Below are positions 30,834 through 42,822 of a stretch of DNA of 48,334 bases, piece by piece. The notes under the pieces were generated by a model that did not search any database, was not told the DNA's origin, and was given only the letters and a program-made list of their open reading frames with translations. The DNA comes from Pseudomonadota bacterium (lineage in GTDB: Bacteria > Pseudomonadota > Gammaproteobacteria > Burkholderiales > Rhodocyclaceae), in assembly GCA_018241725.1 (NCBI GenBank), contig JAFEDI010000133.1:1-48334 (forward strand), given 5' to 3'. Position numbers and translations under genes: made by a program. How positions within the stretch are numbered: position 1 is the stretch's first letter; each line of letters opens with the position of its first letter.

Positions 30834-30851
30834 TTTCCGCCATGGTGGAAA
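30834..30851 (+). other. 18-base dyad in the chemoreceptor leader
   Basis: TTTCCGCCATGGTGGAAA is self-complementary except for one pair that is G-U in RNA. It lies just after the predicted FliA start site and 35 bases before the ATG, so it could form a leader hairpin or bind a regulator. Confidence 0.35.
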
Positions 30852-30886
30852 TCCCATAAACAGATGAATCAGAGGGAGACGCCACG

Positions 30887-32497
30887 ATGTCCATTCTTCA
30901 ACGCCTGCAGCTTTTGGTGGGCTGCGCGATCCTCGGACTGATCGTCCTGACCGCGGTGAATTACTACGAGACGGACCGCGTCTTCGAGACCACCAGCCAG
31001 GCCAGCGCCAACGTAATACCGAGCCTCATCCAGCTCAGCGAGGCGCGCCTGTGGTATAGCCGCAGCCGCCTGCGTGCCGACCGCCACGTGATGCAGGATG
31101 ACCCTGCGCAGATGGAAGCCACCGAGAAGACGATCCGCGATGCCCAGGCCAGCACCCAGAAGGCGCTCAATGACTACGAAGGCCTGATCTCCAATGCGCA
31201 GGACCGACAGTACCTCGACGCGGAAAAAGCCACCCTCGCCGAGTTCGACAAGCTTCTCGACGAGACCCTGGCCCTGTCCCGCGCCCAGCGCAAGGCCGAA
31301 GCCAGGGAACATCTGCTCAAGCACGTGCCGTTGGCCCGCAAGTTCGAGAGCCAGCTCGACGATCACTTCAAGTTCAACAGGGAATTCGGCGAGCAGGCCA
31401 CCGTGGAAGCCCGCCGGATCAAGGAAAGGGCCAGCACCACGGCCATCGTGGTGCTCGTCGTCGCGGCCATCCTGCAGGGCATCATCAGCGTGACGACGAC
31501 CCGCTACCTCAAGCTGCGCCTGTCCGACGCCAACCGGATCGCCGGGCGCATCGCCGCCGGCGACTTCACCGCCGGCAACGACAGCCACGGCCCGCGGGAC
31601 GAGATCGGCAAGCTGCTGGAGGCGCTGCAATCCATGCGCCAGGATCTGGCCCAGACCATCCGTGAAATCATCGCCAGCTCCGAGAGCGTGGCCAGCTCCG
31701 CCGCCCAGCTGTCCAGCACCGCCCAGCAGGTGTCCTTCAGCTCCAGCCAGCAGTCCAGCTCGACGGCCGCCGCCGCCGCCGCCGTCGAAGAGCTGACGGT
31801 GAGCATCGACCACGTGGGATCCGGCGCCGAAGACGCCAGCCGCCAGGCCGAGGACGCCGGCAACAAGGCCGTCGCCGGCGCCCGCGGCGTGGACGACGCC
31901 ACCAACCGCATCGGCCAGGTCGCCAACCAGGTGGACAGCACCGCCGAGCGCATCCAGGCCCTGTCCGAGCAGGTCCGACAGATCGACCGCATCACCGTGG
32001 TGATCCGCGAGGTGGCCGACCAGACCAACCTGCTGGCTCTCAACGCCGCCATCGAAGCCGCCCGCGCCGGCGAACAGGGCCGTGGCTTCGCGGTGGTGGC
32101 CGACGAAGTGCGCAAGCTGGCCGAACGCACGACCAGCTCCGTGCAGGAGATCAGCCAGGTGGTCGACGCGATCCAGCAGGGCGCGGTCGATGCCGTGAGC
32201 AGCATGCAGTCCAGCCGCGAACTGGTCGGCCAGGTGGTGATCAGCGCCCGTACCGCCGGCGAGTCGATGGGCGAGATCCAGACCTCCACGCAGACCATGC
32301 AGGGCGCCATCGAGAGCATCTCCGACGCCCTCCACGAACAGCGCGGCGCCTCCACCGAACTGGCCCGCAATGTGGAGAACATCGCGCAGATGTCCGAGGA
32401 AAACGCGGCAGCCGCCGCCTCCGCCGCCGATACCGCCGGCCGCCTGACCGGCGTCGCGGAGCAGCTGCGCAGCAGCGTGGCGCGCTTCCGCGTCTAA
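30887..32497 (+). CDS. Methyl-accepting chemotaxis protein with 4HB-type periplasmic domain
   Basis: 536 residues. Helix 1 about 8-28, periplasmic four-helix-bundle domain of about 150 residues, helix 2 about 185-205, HAMP about 205-260 and the cytoplasmic signalling coil. The hairpin tip reads [20 protein letters not shown] followed by [18 protein letters not shown], the MCP hallmark. No C-terminal CheR-binding pentapeptide (it ends SVARFRV). GAGGGAG precedes the start. The ligand cannot be read from the sequence. A sigma-28 promoter lies upstream; the gene converges on the sigma-54 activator with one base between stops. Confidence 0.95.
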   Translation: MSILQRLQLLVGCAILGLIVLTAVNYYETDRVFETTSQASANVIPSLIQLSEARLWYSRSRLRADRHVMQDDPAQMEATEKTIRDAQASTQKALNDYEGLISNAQDRQYLDAEKATLAEFDKLLDETLALSRAQRKAEAREHLLKHVPLARKFESQLDDHFKFNREFGEQATVEARRIKERASTTAIVVLVVAAILQGIISVTTTRYLKLRLSDANRIAGRIAAGDFTAGNDSHGPRDEIGKLLEALQSMRQDLAQTIREIIASSESVASSAAQLSSTAQQVSFSSSQQSSSTAAAAAAVEELTVSIDHVGSGAEDASRQAEDAGNKAVAGARGVDDATNRIGQVANQVDSTAERIQALSEQVRQIDRITVVIREVADQTNLLALNAAIEAARAGEQGRGFAVVADEVRKLAERTTSSVQEISQVVDAIQQGAVDAVSSMQSSRELVGQVVISARTAGESMGEIQTSTQTMQGAIESISDALHEQRGASTELARNVENIAQMSEENAAAAASAADTAGRLTGVAEQLRSSVARFRV

Positions 32498-32498
32498 G

Positions 32499-34451
32499 CT
32501 AGCCGGCTGCGCCCGCCGCCTCCAGCAGGCGCAGCTTGCGGTACATCGTCGCCCGCGCCACGCCCAGGCAGCGGGCGGCGGCCGACACGTTACCGGCGCA
32601 CTTCTCCATCGCCGCCCGCACCGCATCGAGTTCCACGTCGCGCAGGGACACCTGGCTGTCCGGCGGCGCCGCACTTGTCACGGCCACCGGCCGGCCCACA
32701 TCGTCCAGCAGTTCCTCGGGCAGATGCTGTACGTCGATCAGCGCCTCGCCGTCAGCCAGCGTCAGGGCCAGGCGCAGCACATAGCCCAGCTGGCGGATGT
32801 TGCCCGGCCAGGCATAACCCAGCAGCAGCCGGCGGGCGGCCGCCGATAAGGGCGGACAAGGCCCGTCGCCAGCCTCCCGGGCCAGCAGGCGATCGATCAG
32901 GGCCTCCCGGTCGGCCCGCTCGCGCAGCGCCGGCAGGCTGACCCGCACGCCCTTGATGCGGTAATACAGATCCTCCCGGAAGCCCCCGCTGGCCACCAGC
33001 TCATCCAGGCTGCGGTGGGTTGCGGCGACGATGCGGGCGTCGAAGGCGATCAGCTTGGCGCCGCCGAGACGCGTGAAGCTGCGCTCCTGCAGCACCCGCA
33101 GCAAACGCCCCTGCAGCTCCAGCGGCATGTCGCCGATCTCGTCGAGGAACAGCGTACCGCCCCGCGCCAGCTCGAACTTGCCGGGCGCCCCGCCACGCCG
33201 GCCGCCGGTGAAGGCACCGTCCTCGTAGCCGAAGAACTCCGACTCGATGAGCCCGGCCGGCAAGGACGAGCAGTTGATCGCCACGAAAGGTCCGCCCGCC
33301 CGCTCGCTGCCGTCGTGCAGGTGGCGGGCCAGCACCTCCTTGCCGGTGCCGGTCTCGCCGTTGATAAGCACCGGGATGTCGCGCTGGAAGGCCCGCCGGG
33401 CGATCTGCAGCGCGCGCTCCGCCACACCATCCACTTCGCTCGGCTCCGTCGCGGCAGGCGCCATGACCGGCAGCGTACCGGCCCGCTGCGCAGTACGCGC
33501 AGCCTCGCCCAGACGGGCCAACAGCGACCCCTTGCGGGCCGCTTCGAAGCGGGCCTCGAAACGCAGACCTCCGTCGCTCCACACCACGCCCTGGGCCAGG
33601 CGACCAGACAGGGCCTGGACAAAAGTCTCCGGCGGGCAGTCGAACAGGTGCCCGAAGTCCATGCCGGCCTGCCCCTCCGCCGCCAGTTCCAGCAACTGCC
33701 GGGCCGCTCCGTTGGCGCCCAGCACCTGCCCTGTCTCGGCAAAGGCGATCACCCCTTCCAGCGGCGTACCCAGCAGGTCCGGACGGTAGTGGAAACCCAT
33801 CGTCAGCGCCGCGCCGAGGCCAGCCAGCATGCGGTTCTCCACCGCCCGAGCAGCAATCGCCAACGGCTCCAGCACCGTCACCGGCCCGCCGTTGCAATAG
33901 CGGGTGGCATCGAGCACGCCAGCCAGATCGCCCGCCGGATCGAAGATTGGCACCGATGCGCAGGAGAAGCCACGGATCTCGTCGAGGAAATGCTCCGCGG
34001 CACGCACCACCACCGGCTGGCGGTCCACCAGCGCGCAGCCGGGGCCGCTGGTGCCGATGCTGCTTTCTCCGATAGGGCGGCCCACCTCGAAGATCCGGTC
34101 CATGTCCCGGTAGGCACTTCCGCTGCCGAACAAGGCCTTCACCACCACCCCGTCGGCGTCCGTGCATACGATCCCCCAGCCGCCGCGGGCCAACGCCGCG
34201 CGCAGCTTCTCCATCTCCGGCAGCGCATGTTCCACCAGGCGACGGTTGCGCTCCTCGATCCATGCCACCTGCCGGCGGGAGATCGGACTGAACACGCGCC
34301 GGTCGGCTGCCCCCAGCCCCTGCCCGCGCGAACGCTCCCACGAACGGATCACGGCGTCCGAAACGAGTCCGGTCGGCACCCGCCCCTCGTCGAAGAAATC
34401 GCGCCGGGCCCGTTGCACCCGCGCTTCGAAAGTTGTCAGCAGCTCGCCCAC
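32499..34451 (-). CDS. AcoR-like sigma-54-dependent activator of alcohol oxidation genes
   Basis: 650 residues, starting at GTG 34451 ([20 protein letters not shown]), preceded by AGGAGACAATTC; no upstream ATG exists, only a TTG. N-terminal GAF-type sensor region with [11 protein letters not shown] and a long ligand-binding section to about 330; AAA+ domain with [16 protein letters not shown] and [15 protein letters not shown]-terminal Fis helix-turn-helix ([19 protein letters not shown]). The sigma-54 contact loop is GAFTGG rather than GAFTGA. The gene is divergent from the PQQ alcohol dehydrogenase, whose promoter has a -24/-12 motif; a repeat cluster lies between. Confidence 0.93.
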   Translation of the reverse strand: MGELLTTFEARVQRARRDFFDEGRVPTGLVSDAVIRSWERSRGQGLGAADRRVFSPISRRQVAWIEERNRRLVEHALPEMEKLRAALARGGWGIVCTDADGVVVKALFGSGSAYRDMDRIFEVGRPIGESSIGTSGPGCALVDRQPVVVRAAEHFLDEIRGFSCASVPIFDPAGDLAGVLDATRYCNGGPVTVLEPLAIAARAVENRMLAGLGAALTMGFHYRPDLLGTPLEGVIAFAETGQVLGANGAARQLLELAAEGQAGMDFGHLFDCPPETFVQALSGRLAQGVVWSDGGLRFEARFEAARKGSLLARLGEAARTAQRAGTLPVMAPAATEPSEVDGVAERALQIARRAFQRDIPVLINGETGTGKEVLARHLHDGSERAGGPFVAINCSSLPAGLIESEFFGYEDGAFTGGRRGGAPGKFELARGGTLFLDEIGDMPLELQGRLLRVLQERSFTRLGGAKLIAFDARIVAATHRSLDELVASGGFREDLYYRIKGVRVSLPALRERADREALIDRLLAREAGDGPCPPLSAAARRLLLGYAWPGNIRQLGYVLRLALTLADGEALIDVQHLPEELLDDVGRPVAVTSAAPPDSQVSLRDVELDAVRAAMEKCAGNVSAAARCLGVARATMYRKLRLLEAAGAAG

Positions 34452-34476
34452 GAATTGTCTCCTCGATGCGGCCAGT

Positions 34477-34522
34477 AACGAGTCAACCGTCAGCGCCGGA
34501 CTGACTCGTTTCAAGTCAACCG
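34477..34522. promoter_or_regulatory. Probable activator-binding cluster (inverted and direct repeats)
   Basis: AACGAGTCA (34477-34485) and TGACTCGTT (34502-34510) are a perfect 9-bp inverted repeat with a 16-base spacer. AGTCAACCG is repeated at 34481-34489 and 34514-34522, 33 bases (about three helical turns) apart. The cluster lies 84-129 bases before the -24 element and 26 bases before the activator's own start, fitting an upstream activating site that also permits autoregulation. Confidence 0.65.
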
Positions 34523-34603
34523 CCCATCCCGGCGCTTTCTCCGGGCGCTCCCCTGGCGGCTGCAAAGGCCTGATTCCTTGTGATTTTTACGTATCGCCCG
34601 AGG

Positions 34604-34620
34604 TCGGCACGGATGCTGCG
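34604..34620 (+). promoter_or_regulatory. Sigma-54 (-24/-12) promoter of the PQQ alcohol dehydrogenase
   Basis: TCGGCACGGATGCTGCG: GG at 34606-34607 and GC at 34618-34619 with exactly ten bases between, against TGGCACG-N4-TTGC. GGCACG at -24 and TGC at -12 are conserved. Transcription would begin near 34630, about 88 bases before the ATG. Confidence 0.75.
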
Positions 34621-34717
34621 AATCGATGTGTGCACCACCGGGAGTCTGCTCCGCGATCCCGCGGAAACGCATTCCACAGTAAAGAACTTCAACAAACGAA
34701 GTCAATCAGGAGACACG

Positions 34718-36856
34718 ATGCACCCTCACTCTCACGCCCCTCGCCGCCGGCTCGCAAAGGCGCTCGCGCTGGCCTTAATGATCACCTTCGGCCTGTCCAC
34801 CAGCGCCAGCTTCGCCGAGCCTGCCAAGACCTCCCGCGAACACATCGCCGCCGCCACCGCCCGGGTGGACGAAAAAGCCGTGCGCGCCAACACCGCCACC
34901 AGCCGCGACTGGCCGACCTACGGCCTCGACTACGCCGAAACCCGCCACAGCAAGCTCACCGAAATCAATGCCGGCAACGTGAAGCAGCTCGGCCTGGCGT
35001 GGAGCTACAACCTGGAATCGACCCGCGGCGTCGAGGCCACCCCGCTGGTGGTGGACGGCATCATGTACGTGTCGGCCTCGTGGAGCGTGGTGCACGCGGT
35101 CGATGTGCGTAGCGGCAAGAAGCTGTGGACCTACGACCCCAAGGTGCCCCGCGAGATGGGTTACAAAGGCTGTTGCGACGTGGTGAACCGCGGCGTGGCG
35201 CTGTACAAGGGCAAGGTCTTCGTCGGCACCTTCGACGGCCGCCTGGTCGCCCTCGACGCCGCCACCGGCAAACCCGTGTGGGAAAAGGACACCATCGAAG
35301 ACCACAGCCACTCCTACACCGTCACCGGCGCACCGCGGGTCATCAAGGGCAAGGTGATCATCGGCAACGGCGGTGCCGAATACGGCGTGCGCGGCTACAT
35401 CACCGCCTACGACGCCGAGACCGGCGAGCAGAAGTGGCGCTGGTACACCGTGCCCGGCGACCCGGCCAAGCCCTTCGAGAACAACGCCATGGCCAAGGCC
35501 GCCAAGACCTGGGACCCGGCCGGCAAGTGGTGGCTGAACGGCGGCGGCGGCACCGCCTGGAACAGCATGACCTACGACCCGGAGCTCAACCTGATGTACG
35601 TGGGCACCGGCAACGGCTCGCCGTGGAACCACCGCAAGCGCAGCCCCGGCGGCGGCGACAACCTCTACCTGGCGTCCATCGTCGCCCTCGACCCGGACAC
35701 CGGCAAGTACGTCTGGCACTATCAGGAGACGCCGGGCGACAACTGGGACTACACCTCGGTGCAGGACATGATCCTCACCGACCTCGTCCTCGACGGCAAG
35801 AAGCGCAAGGTGATCCTGCACGCGCCGAAGAACGGCTTCTTCTTCGTCATCGACCGGACCAATGGTAAGTTCATCTCCGCCAAGCCCTTCACCGAGGTGA
35901 ACTGGGCCACCGGTTACGACAAGAACGGCCGCCCCATCGAGACCCCCGAAGCCCGCTCCCGCGAGGCCTTCGACAGCGTGCCCGGCCCCTTCGGCGGCCA
36001 CAACTGGCACGCCATGTCCTTCAACCCGAAGACCGGCCTGGCCTACTTCCCGGTGCAGAACGTGCCGCTCAACCTGGCCGAGGACAACAGCTGGTCCCAC
36101 AACAACAAACAACCCGGCCAGCCCCAGGCCGGCACCGGCTGGAACACCGGCATGCTGATCAACACCCAGCCGCCGAAGAGCAAGCCCTTCGGCCGCCTGA
36201 TCGCCTGGGACCCGGTCAAGCAGAAGGAAGTGTGGCGCCAGGAATACGCCTCGCCGTGGAACGGCGGCACCCTCACCACCGCCGGTAACCTGGTCTTCGC
36301 CGGCACCGCCGATGGGCGCTTCGCCGCCTACAGCGCCGACAAGGGCGACAAGCTGTGGGAGGCCCCGATCGGCACCGGCATCATTGCCCCGCCGGTCACC
36401 TACGAGGTGGACGGCCGCCAGTACGTGTCCATCGCGGTGGGCTGGGGCGGTGTGTTCGGGCTGATGCAGCGGGCCACCGACAAGCAGGACCACGGCCGCG
36501 TCTACACCTTCGCCCTCGGCGGCAACGCCCCGCTGCCCCAGCCGCAGCCCTACGCCCTGGGTGAGCTGATCTCCGGCGTCAAGTACGACCCGGCCCACAT
36601 CCCCGAAGGCACCAAGCTCTACGTCAGCAACTGCGTGTTCTGCCACGGCGTGCCGGGTGTCGACAAGGGCGGCAACATCCCCAACCTGGGCTACGTGCCG
36701 GCCAAGGACATCGAGAACCTGTCCGACTTCGTCTTCAACGGTCCCTTCGTGAAGAAGGGGATGCCCGACTTCACCGGCAAGCTCAGCGCCGCCGACGTGG
36801 AGAAGATCAAGGCCTTCATCCAGGGCACCGCCGACGCCGTGCGGCCCAAGCCCTGA
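34718..36856 (+). CDS. PQQ-dependent quinohemoprotein alcohol dehydrogenase (type II)
   Basis: 712 residues from ATG 34718, with AGGAGACACG upstream; signal peptide of about 38 residues ending SFAEPA. An eight-bladed propeller binds PQQ: adjacent Cys152-Cys153 in KGCCDVVNRG make the vicinal disulfide, and NWDYTSVQD holds catalytic Asp344. The residue two after it is Thr rather than Asp, as in calcium-dependent, not lanthanide-dependent, enzymes. A C-terminal cytochrome c domain carries CVFCH (Cys639, Cys642, His643). It oxidises primary alcohols in the periplasm and passes electrons to cytochromes. No PQQ biosynthesis genes are in the window. Confidence 0.95.
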   Translation: MHPHSHAPRRRLAKALALALMITFGLSTSASFAEPAKTSREHIAAATARVDEKAVRANTATSRDWPTYGLDYAETRHSKLTEINAGNVKQLGLAWSYNLESTRGVEATPLVVDGIMYVSASWSVVHAVDVRSGKKLWTYDPKVPREMGYKGCCDVVNRGVALYKGKVFVGTFDGRLVALDAATGKPVWEKDTIEDHSHSYTVTGAPRVIKGKVIIGNGGAEYGVRGYITAYDAETGEQKWRWYTVPGDPAKPFENNAMAKAAKTWDPAGKWWLNGGGGTAWNSMTYDPELNLMYVGTGNGSPWNHRKRSPGGGDNLYLASIVALDPDTGKYVWHYQETPGDNWDYTSVQDMILTDLVLDGKKRKVILHAPKNGFFFVIDRTNGKFISAKPFTEVNWATGYDKNGRPIETPEARSREAFDSVPGPFGGHNWHAMSFNPKTGLAYFPVQNVPLNLAEDNSWSHNNKQPGQPQAGTGWNTGMLINTQPPKSKPFGRLIAWDPVKQKEVWRQEYASPWNGGTLTTAGNLVFAGTADGRFAAYSADKGDKLWEAPIGTGIIAPPVTYEVDGRQYVSIAVGWGGVFGLMQRATDKQDHGRVYTFALGGNAPLPQPQPYALGELISGVKYDPAHIPEGTKLYVSNCVFCHGVPGVDKGGNIPNLGYVPAKDIENLSDFVFNGPFVKKGMPDFTGKLSAADVEKIKAFIQGTADAVRPKP

Positions 36857-36900
36857 TACAGCGCCACATACCGCCTCCTCCGGAGCACCTGCTCCCTCTT

Positions 36901-36948
36901 GCCGCGGTCACAGCCCTCCCCTATCCGGCGGACCGCGGCCCTTTTTAT
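36901..36948 (+). terminator. Intrinsic terminator after the PQQ dehydrogenase
   Basis: GCCGCGGTC (36901-36909) pairs with GACCGCGGC (36931-36939), followed by CCTTTTTATT. The loop is 21 bases. The outer-membrane protein gene begins 55 bases downstream, so partial read-through or a second promoter is needed for the next genes. Confidence 0.75.
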
Positions 36949-36993
36949 TCCGCAGCACCCAAACCTAAACCATAACAACCAGGAGACAAGAAC

Positions 36994-37857
36994 ATGACCA
37001 CCACCCAGCGCTTCGCCCTGCGCCTGTGCGCCGCCAGCCTCCTCGCTGCCGGCCTGTCGGCCAGCCCGGCCTTCGCCGACGTGCGCCCCGATCCGGGCGA
37101 CTACACCGGCCTGCCCGCCGGCACCAACCTGCTCCTCGCCTATGCCCAGTTCCCCCGCGGCGACAAGGTGTATAGCAAGGGCAACAAGGTCGTCGACAAC
37201 CTGGACCTGTCGGTCAATGCCGGCATCCTGCGTTACGTGCACTTCATGAAGCTGGGCGACTACATCATCGACCCGCAGATCATCGTGCCCTTCGGCAACC
37301 AGAAGATCGGCCTGTCCGACAGCAAGACCAGCGGCCTCGGCGACGTGATCTTCGGCGCCACCCTATGGACCCTTGCCGATCTGGCCAAGGGCGAGCACCT
37401 GGGCTGGTCGGTGTTCTTCACCGCCCCCACCGGCGGCGACAAGAACCAGGGCTTCGCCCTCAGCAACAACCGCTGGGCCACCGACCTGCAGGTCGGCTAC
37501 ATCCGCAAGCTGTCCGACAAATGGACCGTCGATCTGATTGGCGAGACTGAGTTCTACCAGGACCAGCGCGACACCAAGGCCCAGAAGGACCCGCTGCTGC
37601 AGGCCCACGGCCACCTGCGCTACCACCTCAGTGACGCCACCTACGTCGCCGCCACCTACCGCCACGCCTGGGGCGCCAAGGAGAAGCTCGACGGCGTCGA
37701 GCTGGCCGGCGCCAAAAACAACGGCACCGCGATGCTCACCTGGGCGTCCTTCCTCGACAAGCAGTGGCAGGTGCAGCTCCAGTACAGCCAGGATGTGAAG
37801 ATCGAGGAAGGCCCCAAGACCAGCGCCGTGCAGGCCCGCGTGCTGTACGTCTATTGA
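36994..37857 (+). CDS. Outer-membrane transporter-like protein (phenol MetA / SphA family)
   Basis: 287 residues, signal peptide ending SPAFA, mature DVRPDPGDYTGLPAGTNLLL, typical of the Phenol_MetA_deg family (PF13557). Regular beta-strand pattern, TSGLGDVIFGATLW motif and C-terminal aromatic Tyr (RVLYVY). Members often accompany genes for oxidising alcohols, aromatics or hydrocarbons and are thought to bring the substrate across the outer membrane. CAGGAGACAAGAAC precedes the ATG; nearly the same leader occurs before the PQQ dehydrogenase and aldehyde dehydrogenase. Confidence 0.85.
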   Translation: MTTTQRFALRLCAASLLAAGLSASPAFADVRPDPGDYTGLPAGTNLLLAYAQFPRGDKVYSKGNKVVDNLDLSVNAGILRYVHFMKLGDYIIDPQIIVPFGNQKIGLSDSKTSGLGDVIFGATLWTLADLAKGEHLGWSVFFTAPTGGDKNQGFALSNNRWATDLQVGYIRKLSDKWTVDLIGETEFYQDQRDTKAQKDPLLQAHGHLRYHLSDATYVAATYRHAWGAKEKLDGVELAGAKNNGTAMLTWASFLDKQWQVQLQYSQDVKIEEGPKTSAVQARVLYVY

Positions 37858-37888
37858 TCGCCCCGCCAACCACCAGGAGACACGCAAC

Positions 37889-39391
37889 ATGAACCGCTTT
37901 CATGGAATCGAACTGAACCCGGCCACCGCGGCCTTCCTCGCCGCACCGCGCAAGATGCTGATCGGCGGCGAATGGGTGGATGCCTTGTCCGGCACCACCC
38001 TGCCGGTCATCGACCCGGCCAGCGGCGAGGCCTTCTGCTACGTGCCGGCCGGCGAGTCCGCCGACGTCGACCGCGCCGTGCAGGCCGCCCGCCGCGCCTT
38101 CGAATCCGGCGAATGGCCACGCCACCGGCCGGTGGATCGGGAACGCCTGCTGCTGAAACTGGCCGACCTGCTGGAAGCCAATGCCCAGGAATTCGCCGAG
38201 CTGGAAGCCCTCGACAACGGCAAGCCGGTGACCATGGCCCGCCACGTGGACGTGGCCCTGTCGGTGGACTTCATCCGCTACATGGCCGGCTGGGCCACCA
38301 AGCTCGAAGGCGCGACGATGGAGCTGTCGGCCCCGCTGGTGCGCGACCGGGAGTTATTCGGCTTCACCCGCCGCGAGCCGGTGGGCGTGGTCGGCGCGAT
38401 CATCCCGTGGAACTTCCCGCTGCTGATGGCGGTGTGGAAGGTCGCTCCGGCGCTGGCAGCAGGCTGCACGATGATCCTCAAACCCGCCGAGGACACCCCG
38501 CTGACCGCCCTGCGCCTCGGCGAACTGGCCCTGGAGGCCGGCTACCCGGCCGGCGTACTCAACGTGGTCACCGGCCTTGGCCACACGGCCGGCGCCGCGC
38601 TGGCCGCCCACCCCGGCATCAACAAGGTCGCCTTCACCGGCTCGACGGAAGTCGGCAAGCTGGTGGGCAAGGCGGCCATGGAGAACATGACCCGCGTGTC
38701 GCTGGAGCTGGGCGGCAAGAGCCCGGTGATCGTCCTCGACGACGTCGATCCGGCAGTCGCCGCGGCCGGCGCCGCCCAGGCCATCTTCTTCAACCAGGGG
38801 CAGGTGTGCACTGCCGGCTCGCGCCTGTACGTGCATCGGAGCCGCTTCGACGCGGTGGTGGAGCAGCTCGCCGGCATCGCCGACGGCATGAAGATCGGCC
38901 CGGGCATCGACCCGAGCACGCAGATCGGCCCGCTGGTTTCCAAGGTGCAGCAGAACCGCGTGCTCGACTACGTGCGCAGCGGCCTGTCGGAAGGCGCCCG
39001 CGCGGCGGCCGGCGGCACGGGCGGCGAAGGCCCGGGCTGCTTTGTGAAACCGACCGTGCTGGTGGATGTGCGTGAGGACATGCGCGTGGTGCGCGAGGAG
39101 ATCTTCGGCCCGGTGGTCGTCGCCCAGCCCTTCGAGGACCTGGACGACATCGCCCGCCGCGCCAACGACACGCCTTACGGCCTGGCCGCCAGCATCTGGT
39201 CCAACGACCTGGCGCGGGTGCACCGCCTGATCCCCAAGATCCAGGCCGGCACCGTGTGGGTGAACTGCCACAACATCATCGAGAGCGCGATGCCCTTCGG
39301 CGGCTTCAAGCAGTCCGGCATCGGCCGCGAGGCCGGCCGCTCGGCGCTGGAGCTGTACACCGAGCCGAAGTCGGTGATCATGATGCTCTGA
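37889..39391 (+). CDS. NAD(P)+-dependent aldehyde dehydrogenase
   Basis: 500 residues. Catalytic signature NQGQVCTAGSRL (active Cys) and general-base motif LELGGKSPVIVL (Glu), plus IPWNFPLLMAVWK and FTGSTEVGKLV for cofactor binding. Closest in style to phenylacetaldehyde/betaine aldehyde dehydrogenases; in this cluster it probably oxidises the aldehyde made by the PQQ alcohol dehydrogenase. CAGGAGACACGCAAC upstream is a strong ribosome site. Starts 31 bases after the MetA-like gene. Confidence 0.95.
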   Translation: MNRFHGIELNPATAAFLAAPRKMLIGGEWVDALSGTTLPVIDPASGEAFCYVPAGESADVDRAVQAARRAFESGEWPRHRPVDRERLLLKLADLLEANAQEFAELEALDNGKPVTMARHVDVALSVDFIRYMAGWATKLEGATMELSAPLVRDRELFGFTRREPVGVVGAIIPWNFPLLMAVWKVAPALAAGCTMILKPAEDTPLTALRLGELALEAGYPAGVLNVVTGLGHTAGAALAAHPGINKVAFTGSTEVGKLVGKAAMENMTRVSLELGGKSPVIVLDDVDPAVAAAGAAQAIFFNQGQVCTAGSRLYVHRSRFDAVVEQLAGIADGMKIGPGIDPSTQIGPLVSKVQQNRVLDYVRSGLSEGARAAAGGTGGEGPGCFVKPTVLVDVREDMRVVREEIFGPVVVAQPFEDLDDIARRANDTPYGLAASIWSNDLARVHRLIPKIQAGTVWVNCHNIIESAMPFGGFKQSGIGREAGRSALELYTEPKSVIMML

Positions 39392-39405
39392 TGCTACAAA
39401 GGGCC

Positions 39406-39445
39406 GGTGGCGCTGCCAGCCCTCGCTCAGGCCAGCAGCGCCACC
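39406..39445. terminator. Bidirectional hairpin between aldehyde dehydrogenase and modC
   Basis: GGTGGCGCTG (39406-39415) pairs perfectly with CAGCGCCACC (39436-39445), a 10-bp stem with a 20-base loop. The right arm lies in the last codons of modC. No T-run, so moderate support only. Confidence 0.4.
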
Positions 39446-40509
39446 GACTTGATCTGCGCGACGACCGGCAGGCCTTCGCGCAGCTCGAGCTGTTCCTTCG
39501 ACAAGCGGGTGATCCGCGCCAGCAGCGGCGTACCACCCGCATCCAGGCGCACCAGGCACTGGGCCGGGTGGGCCGCGTCACCGAAGCCGACGACGCGCGC
39601 CGGCAGACGATTGACGATGCTCGAACGGCACTCGCCGGTCAGCGCGATGCTCACGTCGCGGGCCTGGATCTTCAGGCGGGCCCGCTTGCCCACATCGAGG
39701 GCCTTGCGGGTCACCTTGATGACGCCGCCGGGAAAGCCCAGCCGGGTCAGCTGGTAATCCTCGTCATGGCCAACGACCTGGGTATCCACCAGCACCGCCG
39801 CGTCCTCGTCGAGGGCCAGCGGCAGATCGAGGCGGGCCAGCAGTTCGGCAGTCGGCCCACAGGCCACCACCTTGCCCTGTTCCAGCAGAACCATGTGATC
39901 GGCGAGCCGCGCCACTTCATCCGGCGAATGGCTGACGTACAGGATCGGCGTCGCCAGCTCGTCATGCAGGCGTTCGAGATACGGCAGGATCTCCTGCTTG
40001 CGCCGGCTGTCCAGCGCCGCCAGCGGTTCGTCCATCAGCAACAGCTGCGGACTGGTCAACAGCGCCCGGGCGATGGCCACCCGCTGGCGCTCGCCACCGG
40101 ACAGCGCCGCCGTGCCCCGGTCGAGCAGATGGCCGATGCCCAGCAGTTCCACCGCCGCATCCCAGCCGACCTTGCGCTCCGCCGCGGCGATGCGCTTCAT
40201 GCCGAACTCCAGGTTGGCGCGCACCGACAGGTGGGCGAACAGGCTGGCCTCCTGGAACACGTAGCCGAGGGGCCGCCGGTGGGTCGGCAGGAAGACTCCC
40301 CGGCCGTCGTCCTGCCAGCACTCGCCGTTGATTTCCACCCGCCCCGCCGGACGTGCCAGCCCGGCCACGCAGCGCAGCAGGGAGGTCTTGCCCGAACCCG
40401 ACGGCCCGAACAGCGCAGTCACGCCGCGGCCGGGCAACTGGAGATCAGCCTTGAGGACAAAGTCCGCCAGCGGCAAGCGGCATTGCAGCTGGATGCCGGC
40501 GTCGCTCAT
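39427..40509 (-). CDS. modC: Molybdate ABC transporter ATP-binding protein
   Basis: 360 residues with Walker [13 protein letters not shown], signature [16 protein letters not shown] and Walker [13 protein letters not shown], followed by a C-terminal Mop/TOBE molybdate-binding domain (about 290-355: [14 protein letters not shown]). Powers molybdate import. Start overlaps the modB stop by four bases, so translation is coupled. The order modE-modA-modB-modC on one strand matches the standard locus. Confidence 0.96.
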   Translation of the reverse strand: MSDAGIQLQCRLPLADFVLKADLQLPGRGVTALFGPSGSGKTSLLRCVAGLARPAGRVEINGECWQDDGRGVFLPTHRRPLGYVFQEASLFAHLSVRANLEFGMKRIAAAERKVGWDAAVELLGIGHLLDRGTAALSGGERQRVAIARALLTSPQLLLMDEPLAALDSRRKQEILPYLERLHDELATPILYVSHSPDEVARLADHMVLLEQGKVVACGPTAELLARLDLPLALDEDAAVLVDTQVVGHDEDYQLTRLGFPGGVIKVTRKALDVGKRARLKIQARDVSIALTGECRSSIVNRLPARVVGFGDAAHPAQCLVRLDAGGTPLLARITRLSKEQLELREGLPVVAQIKSVALLA

Positions 40510-41192
40510 CGCGAGCCTCCCAGTGCATTGCGCCCGCCGACGGCATACAGCCCCAGCAGCACGATGAAGGAGAAGGCCAGCAGGCCGGCGGCGAGACCAT
40601 GGGCCTGACCGTATTCCATCGCTTCCACGTGATTGTAGATCTGCATCGAGATAACCCGCGTCTTATCGGGGATGTTGCCGCCTATCATCAGCACCACGCC
40701 GAACTCGCCGACCGTGTGCGCGAAGCCGAGGATGGCGGCGGTGATGAAGCCCGGCCGCGCCAGCGGCAGCGTGACGGTGAAGAAGGTCGCCAGCGGCGAC
40801 GCGCGCAGCGTCGCGGCGACTTCCAGCGGGCGGTCGCCCATCGCCATGAAGGCGTTTTGAATGGGCTGGACGACAAACGGCAATGAATAAATGATCGAGG
40901 CCACCACCAGGCCGGTGAAGGTGAAGGGCAGCCGCCCGAGGCCGAGGGCCTCGGTGAAGCGCCCGACCGCCCCCTGTGGCCCCATCAGCACCAGCAGGTA
41001 AAAACCCAGCACCGTCGGCGGCAGCACGATGGGCAGCGAGACCACCGCCCCGATCACGCCGCGCAGGCGCGACCGGGTGCGGGCCAGCCACCAGGCGATG
41101 GGAGTCCCGATTATCAGCAGCAACACCGTGACGAGGGTGGACAGCTCAAGGGTCAGGCGAACCGCCGACCAGTCTTCCGGTGTCAATTCCAT
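40506..41192 (-). CDS. modB: Molybdate ABC transporter permease
   Basis: 228 residues, about five membrane helices; [25 protein letters not shown] at the N-terminus and the ABC-permease EAA loop ([25 protein letters not shown]). Forms the homodimeric channel with ModC. Begins 14 bases after the modA stop. Confidence 0.96.
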   Translation of the reverse strand: MELTPEDWSAVRLTLELSTLVTVLLLIIGTPIAWWLARTRSRLRGVIGAVVSLPIVLPPTVLGFYLLVLMGPQGAVGRFTEALGLGRLPFTFTGLVVASIIYSLPFVVQPIQNAFMAMGDRPLEVAATLRASPLATFFTVTLPLARPGFITAAILGFAHTVGEFGVVLMIGGNIPDKTRVISMQIYNHVEAMEYGQAHGLAAGLLAFSFIVLLGLYAVGGRNALGGSR

Positions 41193-41206
41193 CTATCGGC
41201 CATCGA

Positions 41207-42815
<1,609 letters not shown>

Positions 42816-42822
42816 TATTATT

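Noticed and set aside
32506-32535. GCTGCGCC / GGCGCAGC hairpin as terminator between converging genes
   Set aside because: It lies inside the last codons of the activator gene in GC-rich sequence and has no T-run; chance pairing is likely.
34452-34565. Longer activator start at TTG 34565
   Set aside because: There is no ribosome site, and it would place the repeat cluster in coding sequence; GTG 34451 has AGGAG.
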